Of a stretch of 38,580 nt of DNA, positions 17,921 to 25,699 are shown one piece after another. Every line of letters begins with the position of its first letter. Position 1 is the stretch's first letter. Source of the stretch: an uncultured Methylococcaceae bacterium (GTDB taxonomy: Bacteria; Pseudomonadota; Gammaproteobacteria; Methylococcales; Methylomonadaceae); NCBI GenBank assembly GCA_903866825.1, contig CAIPPE010000189.1, forward strand, positions 1-38,580, given 5' to 3'. The notes under the pieces are model-generated. The model searched no databases. It saw nothing but the letters and a program-made list of their open reading frames with translations, and was not told the origin of the DNA. Position numbers and translations under genes: made by a program.

Positions 17921-19141
17921 TTATGCCATTGTCATCAGTACCGAGCCACTGACTGAAACAATTACGATGATCCACGGCGGAATTTTCCAGACTGTTAATA
18001 GCACAAATCCAGTCATAGCAAGCGCAAAGTCACTGCTATGATTAATGGTGCTTGTCCATAGAGGAGAATAAAGTGCCGCACCAAGCAGGCCTACTACGGC
18101 AGCATTCGCCCCACGCATAAGGCTCTTCGCGGCAGCCAACTGCATAAAATTATCCCAGAACGGCAACATACCGATAAGCAGTAAAATACCCGGTAAAAAC
18201 AGGGCAACAAGACAGATGAGTCCACCCAACACACCATTCGGCTGACCGTGCATGACTGTACCGAGATAAGCAGCGAAAGTAAATAGTGGGCCAGGGACTG
18301 CCTGTGCTGCGCCATACCCGTTAAGAAATGTGTTGTTATCTACCCATCCCGTTTGCACAACTTCTGCCTGCAACAAGGGTAAAACAACATGTCCACCACC
18401 AAATACCAATGCTCCAGAGCGATAGAAGGCGCTGATGACTTCAACAATATGACTTTGAGACAATACGGCAGCAATCGGTAATCCAGCCAGTAACAGAAAA
18501 AACACCACAAAAGATAAAACGCCTGCTCGCGGTGACAAGGAAAATGAAAGACATCCAGGCTTTGCGGCGGGTTCGGAACGGCAAAATAAAAGGCCGGAAA
18601 CCGCACCTAAAGTAATTGCCGCAATTTGCCCTGGTGTGCCTGATAACCCCATCACAATAAGCAGAGCACCCAAAGCAATGGTTGCCCTTTGTCGGTCAGG
18701 ACATAAGGATTTTGCCATACTCCAAACAGCTTGCGCGACTACGGCAACAGCTACGATCTTTAAGCCGTGCAGAATAGCCATGCCAATTGGTCCTTCGATT
18801 GACCCCGAAAAATAAGCGAAAACAATAAGCAAAATGGCTGAAGGTGACGTAAAGCCCAACCAGGCAGCACATCCACCCAGAAACCCACCGCGCATAAGCC
18901 CCAAGGCAAAGCCAACCTGGCTACTGGCGGGTCCAGGCAGAAACTGGCAAAGAGCAACAAGATCTGCAAACGCCTGCTCGTCTAGCCATTTTCGACGACC
19001 AACAAATTCATTCTGAAAATAACCCAGATGTGCAATTGGCCCGCCGAAAGAAGTTAAGCCTAATTTCAAAAAAACCAGGAAAACTTCTAAAAAGGTCGCG
19101 AACAGCGACTGCTTAGATGAAACGCTAATTTCTGTAGACAA
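17921..19141 (-). CDS. chrA: Chromate transporter ChrA (long, two-domain form)
   Basis: This CHR-family inner-membrane protein is known in relatives for proton-linked chromate efflux. Both homologous halves are present: the first has SFGGPIAHLGYFQNEFV and CQFLPGPASSQVGFALG, and the second has FGGGHVVLPLLQAEVV and AAQAVPGPLFTFAAYLG. The 406 residues and about 10-12 helices fit the long form. The start is TTG at 19141, with a GAGAG-like site about 10 bases upstream. It is divergent from the PepSY gene. Confidence 0.93.
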   Translation of the reverse strand: MSTEISVSSKQSLFATFLEVFLVFLKLGLTSFGGPIAHLGYFQNEFVGRRKWLDEQAFADLVALCQFLPGPASSQVGFALGLMRGGFLGGCAAWLGFTSPSAILLIVFAYFSGSIEGPIGMAILHGLKIVAVAVVAQAVWSMAKSLCPDRQRATIALGALLIVMGLSGTPGQIAAITLGAVSGLLFCRSEPAAKPGCLSFSLSPRAGVLSFVVFFLLLAGLPIAAVLSQSHIVEVISAFYRSGALVFGGGHVVLPLLQAEVVQTGWVDNNTFLNGYGAAQAVPGPLFTFAAYLGTVMHGQPNGVLGGLICLVALFLPGILLLIGMLPFWDNFMQLAAAKSLMRGANAAVVGLLGAALYSPLWTSTINHSSDFALAMTGFVLLTVWKIPPWIIVIVSVSGSVLMTMA

Positions 19142-19287
19142 TGGTAAACTCTCATATTAGATAATGGCGTGTTCCGATCCTCAAACCTCAGAAAATCATG
19201 TTCAGATTAAACCAGAATTTACAGCATTAACACACTATTTTAACAATATGGGATAATCTAGCGTTTACCGAACACTCTCGCAATGCC

Positions 19288-20631
19288 ATGAATAACCTAT
19301 TAACTCGCCTATTGACTAAAGCTGTCTGGCTTAAAATTCATTTATATTTAGCGTTACTAGTCGGCTTTCTTTTTGCGCTAATAGGACTTTCTGGCAGTCT
19401 AAACGTTTACCGTGATGAAATTGATACCTTCCTCAATCCTGAACTGTCGATTGCAGCACCGCAAAATAAATACCAGTCACTCGACAAAATCATAGCCTCG
19501 GTTCGTGCCGCACATCCAGACCGATACGACTCCTGGACGCTAGAAATGCCTCGCTCACCGCATGGCATGATGACAGCCTGGTATGAGAAACCTACCGAAA
19601 CATTCTTTGAGTATTATGCTCCCCTCATGATCTCGGTTAATCCTTATACCGGAGAAATTGTAAGCAGTCGATTCTGGGGACAAACCGTCATGACCTGGAT
19701 AGTTGATTTACATACCCAACTGAGACTTGACCAATTGGGAAGCAATACGGTGGGCGTTTTAGGATTACTCTTAGTCGTGTCTTGCTCAAGTGGTCTGTAT
19801 TTATGGTGGCCGAGCCTAAAAGAGATACTGAATTCTTTAAAAATCAGAAGCAATGGGGGGCTAAAACTATTACTTCTGGATGTGCATCGCTTATTAGGAT
19901 TATTGAGCGCCGGACCTTTAATCGTGTTGGCCATCACTGGAACGCTTTTAAGTTTTCCGTCATCACTTGAGTTTTTTACTGGTTCAACAGGCATGGAGCA
20001 TGGTCAGACCGGTCGAGATATTGTTAGCACAGCCATCCCCAACAATCATCCCACCGGTTTATCGTCAGCCACCTTCGTGGCTCAAAGCGTATTTCCTAAA
20101 GCAGAACTTAGACGCATCACCACGCCATTGGGTGATACCGGAATTTATCGCATAAACTTTCGCCAAACTAGTGAAATTAACCAGAAACATCCTTTTACGA
20201 CGGTATGGGTTGATCGCTGGAGTGGTCAGATTCGAGAAGTACGCAATCCAAACAGCTTTTCATCGGGTGAAACCTTTGCTACCTGGATATGGCCAATACA
20301 CACGGGCGAAGCCTTAGGGCCGAAAGGTCGCTTTATCTGGTTTCTGAGTGGCATAAGCCTGTTTATACTTTATGTCAGTGGCTTACTTCGCTGGTTATTT
20401 AGAACGAATAGAATCAATGATCGGCAAGCTGAGACTGCCATAAAACAGGCGCTTAATAACGGCCAAAAAGTGCTTTATCGAACCTTTTCTTTAATCAGTC
20501 GGCACTTATTAGAAACCAGCCAGCGCTTAACGCCTTATGTTAAAAAGGGATATGCTGCGGCTTTAGTATGGCTTAAGCATCTGTACCTAAAGTTTCAGTC
20601 CAGACACAAGCGACTCGGTAAAGATGATTAA
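19288..20631 (+). CDS. PepSY-domain integral membrane protein
   Basis: This protein has the PepSY-associated membrane layout: a helix at about residues 15-37, a large periplasmic PepSY region, helices near 148-175 and 200-223, a second periplasmic part containing WVDRWSGQIREVRNPN, and a last helix near 350-370. Conserved histidines occur by the membrane (KIHLYLAL, DLHTQL, DVHRLLGL, PIHTGEALG). Relatives sit next to siderophore receptors or act as ferric reductases, which suggests redox or iron handling. No receptor gene is adjacent. The ATG at 19288 has no strong ribosome site. Confidence 0.85.
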   Translation: MNNLLTRLLTKAVWLKIHLYLALLVGFLFALIGLSGSLNVYRDEIDTFLNPELSIAAPQNKYQSLDKIIASVRAAHPDRYDSWTLEMPRSPHGMMTAWYEKPTETFFEYYAPLMISVNPYTGEIVSSRFWGQTVMTWIVDLHTQLRLDQLGSNTVGVLGLLLVVSCSSGLYLWWPSLKEILNSLKIRSNGGLKLLLLDVHRLLGLLSAGPLIVLAITGTLLSFPSSLEFFTGSTGMEHGQTGRDIVSTAIPNNHPTGLSSATFVAQSVFPKAELRRITTPLGDTGIYRINFRQTSEINQKHPFTTVWVDRWSGQIREVRNPNSFSSGETFATWIWPIHTGEALGPKGRFIWFLSGISLFILYVSGLLRWLFRTNRINDRQAETAIKQALNNGQKVLYRTFSLISRHLLETSQRLTPYVKKGYAAALVWLKHLYLKFQSRHKRLGKDD

Positions 20632-20641
20632 TGTTATCCGT

Positions 20642-21679
20642 TTAATTTTTGGAATTGAGCTGACCACAGGCGGCTAATACATCATCGCCTTTAGTACCTC
20701 TTATTAAGGTCGGGATTTTAAACGTATCCAATACTGCTTTAAACTGTTCAATTTTATCCAAATCAGGACTCTGGTAATGTGAGCCGGGAAATGCGTTAAA
20801 AGGAATCAGGTTAATATAAGCACTTTTACCCGCTAATAAGCTGCCTAACTTCTTAGCATCTCCTGGAGCATCATTAAAGTCTTTGATCAGAATATATTCA
20901 TAGGTAACAAACTGTTTTTTGTTTAAAGGTATCTGGTCAATGTAGGTCAGCACTTCATCGAGCGGATATTTTTTATTGATGGGAATCAGTTCATTCCGCT
21001 TTGCTTCGAAAGGTGAATGCAGAGATAAGGCGAGATTCACCCCAGGAATTTCTTCGCTCCAGCGTTTAAGCCCAGGAATATAACCCGCTGTTGAAATGGT
21101 GATTTTTTGAATACCCACCGAGGTTCCGTGTTTTGATAAAAAGATCTCGCAGGCTTTTTTAACCGCATCAAAATTATGTAATGGTTCGCCCTGCCCCATA
21201 AAGACAATATTTAAAATTCTCTCTTCTCCCGGCCTATGGGTCGCTAACCAACGCCAAGCCTGAAGAAACTGCCCCACAATTTCACTGGTTGTTAAATTCC
21301 TGGTCAGTCCCTGTTTTCCGGTAAAACAAAAAGAACAGTTCATGGCACAGCCAACCTGCGATGAAAGGCAGATAGAATATTTATTATTAAACGGGATCAG
21401 GACAGTTTCGACTTTATGAGCGTCTTTAAGCTTAAAAAGAAACTTTACTGTTCGGTCTTTATTTGACTCATAAACCGTATCGATTTCGGGTAGAGAAAAG
21501 TCGAAGTTATTCTGAAAAAAGTCCACGGCTAGCTTGGCAATGTTATCAAGGCATTGAGTTTGTTCTTTTTTCTTATAATGCCAATTAAAAAGCACAGACG
21601 CAGCTGAGCCGTTTAAATTATTTTGATTTATAACGGTTTCTAAATCAGAATAATTCAAGTCATAAAAGGATTGCTTCAA
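20642..21679 (-). CDS. RlmN/Cfr-family radical SAM rRNA methyltransferase
   Basis: The cluster motif CAMNCSFC is present in a QVGCAMNCSFCFTGKQGL context, with GQGEPLHN and the methyl-carrying cysteine in the C-terminal DDVLAACGQL. This is the fold of RlmN, which methylates C2 of A2503 in 23S rRNA and A37 in some tRNAs. The 345 residues are slightly short and the N-terminus diverges from typical RlmN. The gene is not in the usual ndk-rlmN-pilF neighbourhood, so it may be a second paralogue. The start is TTG at 21679, backed by GGAG six bases upstream. Confidence 0.88.
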   Translation of the reverse strand: MKQSFYDLNYSDLETVINQNNLNGSAASVLFNWHYKKKEQTQCLDNIAKLAVDFFQNNFDFSLPEIDTVYESNKDRTVKFLFKLKDAHKVETVLIPFNNKYSICLSSQVGCAMNCSFCFTGKQGLTRNLTTSEIVGQFLQAWRWLATHRPGEERILNIVFMGQGEPLHNFDAVKKACEIFLSKHGTSVGIQKITISTAGYIPGLKRWSEEIPGVNLALSLHSPFEAKRNELIPINKKYPLDEVLTYIDQIPLNKKQFVTYEYILIKDFNDAPGDAKKLGSLLAGKSAYINLIPFNAFPGSHYQSPDLDKIEQFKAVLDTFKIPTLIRGTKGDDVLAACGQLNSKN

Positions 21680-21726
21680 TCGTGTCTCCGTGAAATTTTA
21701 ACAGGCTGCTCGTACAAAAAGGCTTT

Positions 21727-21907
21727 TTATCGATAGACATCGTCATGGCTGCCGACATCAAGCAAGATGATTTCTTGATCTGAAAATAATAAGGTTAGGG
21801 TAAGACGATAGCTAGATGTAATACTGACAGCCTGAATATTCTTTAACTTTCCGCCAAGATTGTGATACCTAAGATGCGGCTGAAAAGGATCACGTTCTAA
21901 GTTCTTC
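21727..21907 (-). pseudogene. RelE/YafQ-type toxin, N-terminally truncated
   Basis: About 58 residues match the C-terminal two thirds of a RelE-superfamily ribosome-dependent mRNase: ERDPFQPHLRYHNLGGKLKN, then YRLTLTLLFS and the typical end EIILLDVGSHDDVYR. The expected first 25-30 residues are absent. Upstream in this frame the sequence is simply the antitoxin gene read out of frame. The join falls inside the antitoxin's last codons, so a deletion across the antitoxin-toxin boundary is likely. No ATG is available in the matching part. Confidence 0.75.
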
Positions 21908-22147
21908 AAGCAGTTCCGCCGCTGAGCCACGATGCACCCGGCCTTCGCGCAGATCCTCCATCGAAGCCTGTAACCTCGCCATGTAGACCTCATTCTCCGC
22001 TTCAAGTAATGCTTGATAACGAGCTTCGTGCACTACCACGTAAAGCGGCTGATTATTTCTAATGACATGAACATCTCCTTTGGTAATTAGATCATCCACA
22101 GCGGCAATTCCGCGCCGCTTGATCTCTTGGGCAGGGACAGTATTCAT
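21890..22147 (-). CDS. Phd/YefM-family antitoxin
   Basis: This 85-residue protein has the Phd/StbD fold: an N-terminal DNA-binding beta-alpha part (PAQEIKRRGIAAVDDLITKG), the VHVIRNNQPLYVVVHEARYQALLEAE strand and helix, and a C-terminal helix that would neutralise the toxin. It is intact although its toxin is beheaded, so it may survive as an orphan antidote or as an autorepressor. The ATG is at 22147. Confidence 0.85.
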   Translation of the reverse strand: MNTVPAQEIKRRGIAAVDDLITKGDVHVIRNNQPLYVVVHEARYQALLEAENEVYMARLQASMEDLREGRVHRGSAAELLEELRT

Positions 22148-22291
22148 ATTTAGACCTTATTGAGTACTTACATAAGTACTATTAATAACATACTAAGTAG
22201 TAGATGGCAATTATCGAGAGAGAGCAAAAAAAACACCCTCTTTGCTGGAGATGGTGTCTGTTTAGTTTTAGAGACGATAGGCTATTTGTTT

Positions 22292-22358
22292 GTCACCCGA
22301 TAATCGGCTTGACTGACTGTAACGATCTATACTTCATATTTATTTATGCTAGACTAAA
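22292..22358 (+). repeat. Direct repeat DR1, copy 1
   Basis: About 62 bp (GTCACCCGATAATCGGCTTG through TTTATTTATGCT and AGACT) is nearly identical to 24513-24583 in the same orientation. There are a few substitutions and a 4-bp indel. Each copy is upstream of an intact plus-strand toxin-antitoxin module. Both hold TTGACT and TATACT, but only 13 bp apart, so a standard promoter is not evident. The remaining bases of the 22148-22484 gap show no gene I would defend. Confidence 0.85.
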
Positions 22359-22484
22359 TCAAGACGAGCCAGTTTTAACATCCAATACGTCAGTACAGGC
22401 TCAAGTAACCGATTTTTCAGAAGCAATGGATTCACAATAAGCGACAAAGTCTGATACCCATCGATTGAAGCAGGAAATAAAGAA

Positions 22485-22781
22485 ATGAGACTGACAACAC
22501 AACAAATAGACTTAATTACTCAAACAGTCTCTCGCTTAGCTGGCACTGGAACTGAGGTTTACTTATTTGGCTCTAGACTTAACGATCACACCAAGGGTGG
22601 AGATATTGATCTGTTAATTGAATCCGATACCCCCCTATCCTTAATACTCAGAGCAAAAATCAAAATGGAACTCGAAGCAAAAATTGGCTTATCCGTTGAC
22701 ATCGTTTCAAAAACCCGCAGTGGCGCCACCTCCGCATTTCAAAATATTGCCAAGTCTCAAGCAGTTCTATTGGAGATTTAA
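22485..22781 (+). CDS. Minimal nucleotidyltransferase antitoxin (MNT)
   Basis: This is a 98-residue MNT-family protein with the catalytic pattern GSR (29-31) followed by GGDIDLLIE with Asp40 and Asp42. In characterised MNT-HEPN pairs this protein AMPylates a tyrosine near the toxin's active site and so silences it. It has an AGGAAA ribosome site, and its stop codon directly abuts the TTG start of the HEPN gene, so the two form one coupled unit. Confidence 0.9.
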   Translation: MRLTTQQIDLITQTVSRLAGTGTEVYLFGSRLNDHTKGGDIDLLIESDTPLSLILRAKIKMELEAKIGLSVDIVSKTRSGATSAFQNIAKSQAVLLEI

Positions 22782-23315
22782 TTGAACTTAACACTGCTTA
22801 GTTCACAAAAACAGCATCTAGCAGAGCTATTAGAAGCAATTCAACGATGCGTTTACTTTCTTGATGCGTCTAGTCGTAAATTAGCATGGCCATTAACAGA
22901 TGATTTGCTGAAAGCGCACAAGAAAGATGTTGTGCTATTTGAAGCCATGGCCGCAATCAATGAAAGATTTGCAAAATTGCAAGATACATTAGGGGCTGCT
23001 ATGCGACATGCCTGTATTCTTTCCGGTGAACCAGCCGATAGTTTTCTTAAAATACTCGGTTTTTACGAAAAAGCAGGTGTACTTGAATCGGTTGAGTCAT
23101 GGCAATTATGCCGGATGGCTCGTAATCTTGCGGCTCATGACTATGATATCGATTATGCAGACATTGCGGAGCACTTTAATTCATTAAAGACATTAACCCC
23201 TATGTTGTATATGACCGCCGCACGCTTTCATAAGTATTGTAAAGAAGTGCTTTATATTGAGGCCACACAAACTGATTTCACCACAGAGTTTTTGCAGATT
23301 ATCAACGCGGAATAA
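22782..23315 (+). CDS. HEPN-domain toxin of the MNT-HEPN pair
   Basis: This 177-residue helical protein carries the HEPN RNase motif R-x4-H in RNLAAHDYDI (Arg114, Asn115, His119). Tyr121 after the histidine is in the RX4HXY position that MNT proteins AMPylate. It is longer than the roughly 130-residue HepT, with extra helices at the N-terminus. The start is TTG at 22782, immediately after the MNT stop. Motif and partner are both intact, so the pair is probably functional. Confidence 0.88.
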   Translation: MNLTLLSSQKQHLAELLEAIQRCVYFLDASSRKLAWPLTDDLLKAHKKDVVLFEAMAAINERFAKLQDTLGAAMRHACILSGEPADSFLKILGFYEKAGVLESVESWQLCRMARNLAAHDYDIDYADIAEHFNSLKTLTPMLYMTAARFHKYCKEVLYIEATQTDFTTEFLQIINAE

Positions 23316-23328
23316 CGAATAACTGGGA

Positions 23329-23382
23329 GTAACTGGCATCGTAGTAAACTTAAATAAATATAACTTTAACCCAGCCAGTTAC
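23329..23382. repeat. Inverted repeat between the HEPN gene and avd
   Basis: GTAACTGG and CCAGTTAC form an 8-bp inverted repeat around an AT-rich 38-bp loop. It lies between the convergent HEPN and avd genes, at the point where the avd reading frame stops early. It could be a weak two-way terminator or a scar. Confidence 0.35.
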
Positions 23383-23582
23383 CCATGTGCCAAATCCAGA
23401 TCCTGACTTTTATCGCGGCGGTAAGCGGCTGAAACCAAGGCTTCCAACACATCTAATAAGCCCGTTTCGATACGATCACCCAGTGTAAAGCGATGATTCC
23501 TTGGAAATTTATCGATTTGTGGAATAATCCACAGCAATAACTCATGGCAATCCTCTATTGCTTTCGGAGTGCTGTTAACCAT
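23379..23582 (-). pseudogene. avd: Avd (DGR accessory protein), C-terminally truncated
   Basis: The 67 residues match the first half of Avd/bAvd four-helix-bundle proteins: PKAIEDCHELLLWIIPQIDKFPRNHRFTLGDRIE, then GLLDVLEALVSAAYRRDKS. In DGRs Avd forms a basic pentamer that binds the reverse transcriptase and nucleic acid during mutagenic homing. Family members are about 110-130 residues; here helices 3 and 4 are missing after RRDKSQDLDL. The start has a strong GGAGGA site. It lies downstream of the target gene, the standard order, but no reverse transcriptase follows. Confidence 0.75.
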
Positions 23583-23635
23583 TATTCCTCCAAATCAAGA
23601 TTTCAAGAACCACTATAACCCTGAAAATAAAACGG

Positions 23636-23657
23636 GTCCGGTGCTATCGCACCGGAC
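23636..23657 (-). repeat. Hairpin downstream of the DGR variable region
   Basis: GTCCGGTGC and GCACCGGAC form a perfect 9-bp stem with a 4-nt loop, 62 bases after the target stop and before avd. In the Bordetella phage DGR a hairpin of similar size just after the VR is needed for efficient target recognition. On the minus strand it is followed by CCGTTTTATTTT, so it could also terminate transcription of the target gene. Confidence 0.7.
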
Positions 23658-23718
23658 TCCAAGGCATTACACAAGACCCAGCATAACAACCGTAAAGGAA
23701 AGAGTATAAAGAGTAAAG

Positions 23719-24423
23719 TTAATTGTCCTGGGCAAGCCGAAACCCCCGACTGTTGGTGCGAACCGTGGGCACATTCCAACCGCGGAAAGCCGAGCGAACG
23801 CAGGCAGGTTTGAGGACCCAAGACCCACCGCGAACAGTCAGACGGGTGCTTCCCGCTTCATACAAAGAATTGGTCCACTCCCAGACATTGCCAGACATAT
23901 CATATAGCCCATAAGCATTAGGCTGTTTTTGACCCACTGGATGAGTCGTATTGCTGGAATTGCTATCATACCAAGCCACTTCATCAAAACCATTTGAACC
24001 ACAATATTGTGTGTTGCTTCCGGCTTGACAGGCACTAAACCATTCATCTTCCGTTGGCAATCGATAGCGTTTACCGGTCAGGCTATTGAGACGTTGAAGA
24101 AACTGCTTGATATCATCATAGCTGACTTTTTCAACCGGACAGGTATCACCACAACTGGAGAAGTGAGAAGGATTATTGCCCATCACAGCCCGCCATTGGG
24201 CCTGAATCACTTCATATTTACCCATTGAGATACCCGTAGGCAGTCTGACCATCTCAATGTTTGGCCCTCGGCCTGTGGGTGTGGGTTGGAGTTCAACCGC
24301 TGCGGAATCCAGTCCGGCTGAGATCGGCTGTTGCGGTGGCACGGCAGATGAAGCTGCTTGAAGGGAGGCCACGGGTAAGCAGCAGAAAAATAGTAGAAGA
24401 ATGAGTCAGTGTTTAAGCAGCAT
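23719..24423 (-). pseudogene. DGR target protein (formylglycine-enzyme / C-type-lectin fold), TGA in the signal peptide
   Basis: The mature part shows the FGE-sulfatase fold common in bacterial DGR targets: EMVRLPTG, GKYEVIQAQWRAVMGNNPSHF, CPVEKVSYDD, RYRLPTEDEW, GLYDMSGNVWEW, RGGSW and a terminal GFRLAQD. Read from ATG 24423 the leader is MLLKH, then TGA at 24406-24408, then LILLLFFCCLPVASLQA: a good Sec signal peptide split by one stop. The open frame after the TGA allows a GTG start at 24372 (217 residues) that would leave the protein in the cytosol. Either the gene is inactive or a single base changed a Trp/Arg codon to stop. Avd lies downstream. Confidence 0.75.
23725..23825 (-). other. 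DGR variable region (VR) with IMH-like end
   Basis: Downstream of the RGGSW codons, about 100 bases encode VLKPACVRSAFRGWNVPTV and RTNSR, then GFRLAQ. This matches the usual DGR pattern of a fixed scaffold (VRSA, R, GFRLAQ) with hypervariable codons, many of NNC/NNT type, between. The constant end GGGTTTCGGCTTGCCCAG would be the IMH-type anchor. No adenine-rich template repeat of it occurs in this window. Confidence 0.65.
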
Positions 24424-24512
24424 GCTGGTTTAGAATCCCGTGGGGCTATGTGGTTTCTAAATATAACAAGTTCAGCGCTTAATCTGAATAGTGAGGGATT
24501 AAATAAAAGTTC

Positions 24513-24583
24513 GTCACCCGAAAATCGGCTTGACTGACTGTTACGTTCTATACTTCATATTTATTTATGCTTGATAGACTGAA
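24513..24583 (+). repeat. Direct repeat DR1, copy 2
   Basis: This is the second copy of the repeat at 22292, with AAAATC for ATAATC, GTTACGTT for GTAACGAT and a TGAT insertion before AGACT. It ends about 90 bases before the Phd-type antitoxin gene. The two copies bracket the MNT-HEPN and DGR-target segment. Confidence 0.85.
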
Positions 24584-24674
24584 GGAGAGTAGTTTTGTAC
24601 TTTTATTTCAACACTTGTGTTTAAACCATAAAATGGTCACAATGAACTCACTTTAACCAACAAAAGGATCTTAA

Positions 24675-24938
24675 ATGCAAGTTTCTATGCGTGAATTTAA
24701 GTCACATTTATCCACTTATATCACTCAAGCACAATCTGGACAGCAAATTGAGTTAACCTCACATCGTAAAGTGGTAGCACGGCTTATTGGTGTGCAATCG
24801 ATTGATAGTACTGGTATCTCGCGTTTATTAACATCAGGTATTGCAACTTGGCAGGGTGGAAAGCCGATAGGCGCCGCCTTTAAATTACAGGACAATGGCA
24901 AAACCGTTTCTACATTGGCGCTGGAAGATCGGGGATGA
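24675..24938 (+). CDS. Phd/YefM-family antitoxin of a VapC pair
   Basis: This 87-residue antitoxin begins with the typical MQVSMREFKSHLSTYITQAQSG and continues with IELTSHRKVVARLIGV, the Phd/YefM DNA-binding fold. The C-terminal part should wrap the toxin. It has an AAAGGA ribosome site, and its end overlaps the toxin start by four bases (ATGA), a sign of a co-translated pair. Confidence 0.9.
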   Translation: MQVSMREFKSHLSTYITQAQSGQQIELTSHRKVVARLIGVQSIDSTGISRLLTSGIATWQGGKPIGAAFKLQDNGKTVSTLALEDRG

Positions 24939-25357
24939 TTTTATTTTGCGACACCTCAGCGTTAGTTAAACTGTATATTGCAGAAGAAGGAAGTGAAGCT
25001 TTAAAACTGCGGGTACAGGAGGCTGAGGCCGTTGCAGTATCTAGAATTGCTTGGGCAGAAGCTTATGCGGCATTGTCCAGACGTGCCAGGGAAGTCCCTG
25101 CGGATGCTGTCATCATAGATCAGGCAAAGGCAGCACTTGCTGCAGATTGGCCTCACTTTGTGGTACTGGAAATTGACCAACCATTAGTTGAACGTGCGGG
25201 TGAATATGCTGATACTTTTGCCTTACGTGGCTATGATAGTGTTCAGCTCGCTGCGGCTTTTGAAGCTGGTCGTATTTCGCAAATGCCCATATTTTTTGCT
25301 TGTTTTGACTCACGTTTGAACAAGGCAGCCAAGTTGCTGGGCATGTCTTGTTTATAA
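24935..25357 (+). CDS. VapC-type PIN-domain toxin
   Basis: This 140-residue PIN ribonuclease has the full acidic set: Asp6 (FCDTSALVKLY), Glu42 (WAEAYAALSR), Asp101 (LRGYDSVQLAAA) and Asp125 (CFDSRLNKAA). VapC toxins cut specific tRNAs or rRNA. The pairing with a Phd-type antitoxin and the four-base overlap are typical. It appears intact. Confidence 0.92.
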   Translation: MILFCDTSALVKLYIAEEGSEALKLRVQEAEAVAVSRIAWAEAYAALSRRAREVPADAVIIDQAKAALAADWPHFVVLEIDQPLVERAGEYADTFALRGYDSVQLAAAFEAGRISQMPIFFACFDSRLNKAAKLLGMSCL

Positions 25358-25420
25358 ATGATCATTCATGGCAATCCTATCCTCTATTGCACCAGCCTCG
25401 GGTATTAAGTGAAACATCTT

Positions 25421-25696
25421 CTAAGACACCACTAGCTTACAACCCAATGCTTCAACAATTTTTGCAATGGTGTCAAAACGAGGATTTCCGTCATCAGCCA
25501 ATGACTTATACAAACTGGCACGAGTAACCCCTGATTGTTTAGCGACTTCTGTCATGCCTTTGGCACGGGCAGCAATAGAGAGCGCATGGATAAAATCAGA
25601 CACATCCCCGTATCTGGCTGATTCACGTAAAAAATTTTGAATATCATCATCAGTTTCATGTTCAGCAATATCAAACGGGGTCATAAGTTCTTTCAT
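25421..25696 (-). CDS. HigA-type antitoxin (HTH, addiction module antidote)
   Basis: This 91-residue protein belongs to the putative addiction module antidote family. It begins MKELMTPFDIAEHETDDDIQNFL, contains a helix-turn-helix around GMTEVAKQSGVTRASLYKSL, and continues NPRFDTIAKIVEALGCKL. It represses its own promoter in relatives. It has a strong GGAGG ribosome site inside the end of the toxin remnant, the usual toxin-first order of higBA. Confidence 0.9.
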   Translation of the reverse strand: MKELMTPFDIAEHETDDDIQNFLRESARYGDVSDFIHALSIAARAKGMTEVAKQSGVTRASLYKSLADDGNPRFDTIAKIVEALGCKLVVS

Positions 25697-25699
25697 AGT

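Noticed and set aside
21908-22005. N-terminal extension of the RelE-like toxin frame
   Set aside because: It is the antitoxin gene read out of frame (rich in Arg, Trp and Cys) and cannot be the true toxin start.
22204-22440. 78-codon plus-strand open frame before the MNT gene
   Set aside because: It runs through the DR1 repeat, has no ribosome site and no recognisable domain, and is probably chance.
23316-23378. DGR template repeat downstream of avd
   Set aside because: The sequence has no similarity to the VR or to the GFRLAQ-coding end; the region is too short for a template repeat plus reverse transcriptase.
23719-24423. True formylglycine-generating enzyme (sulfatase maturase)
   Set aside because: The protein lacks a clear active-site cysteine pair near the C-terminus and no sulfatase is adjacent; the VR pattern and avd point to a binding protein on the same fold.
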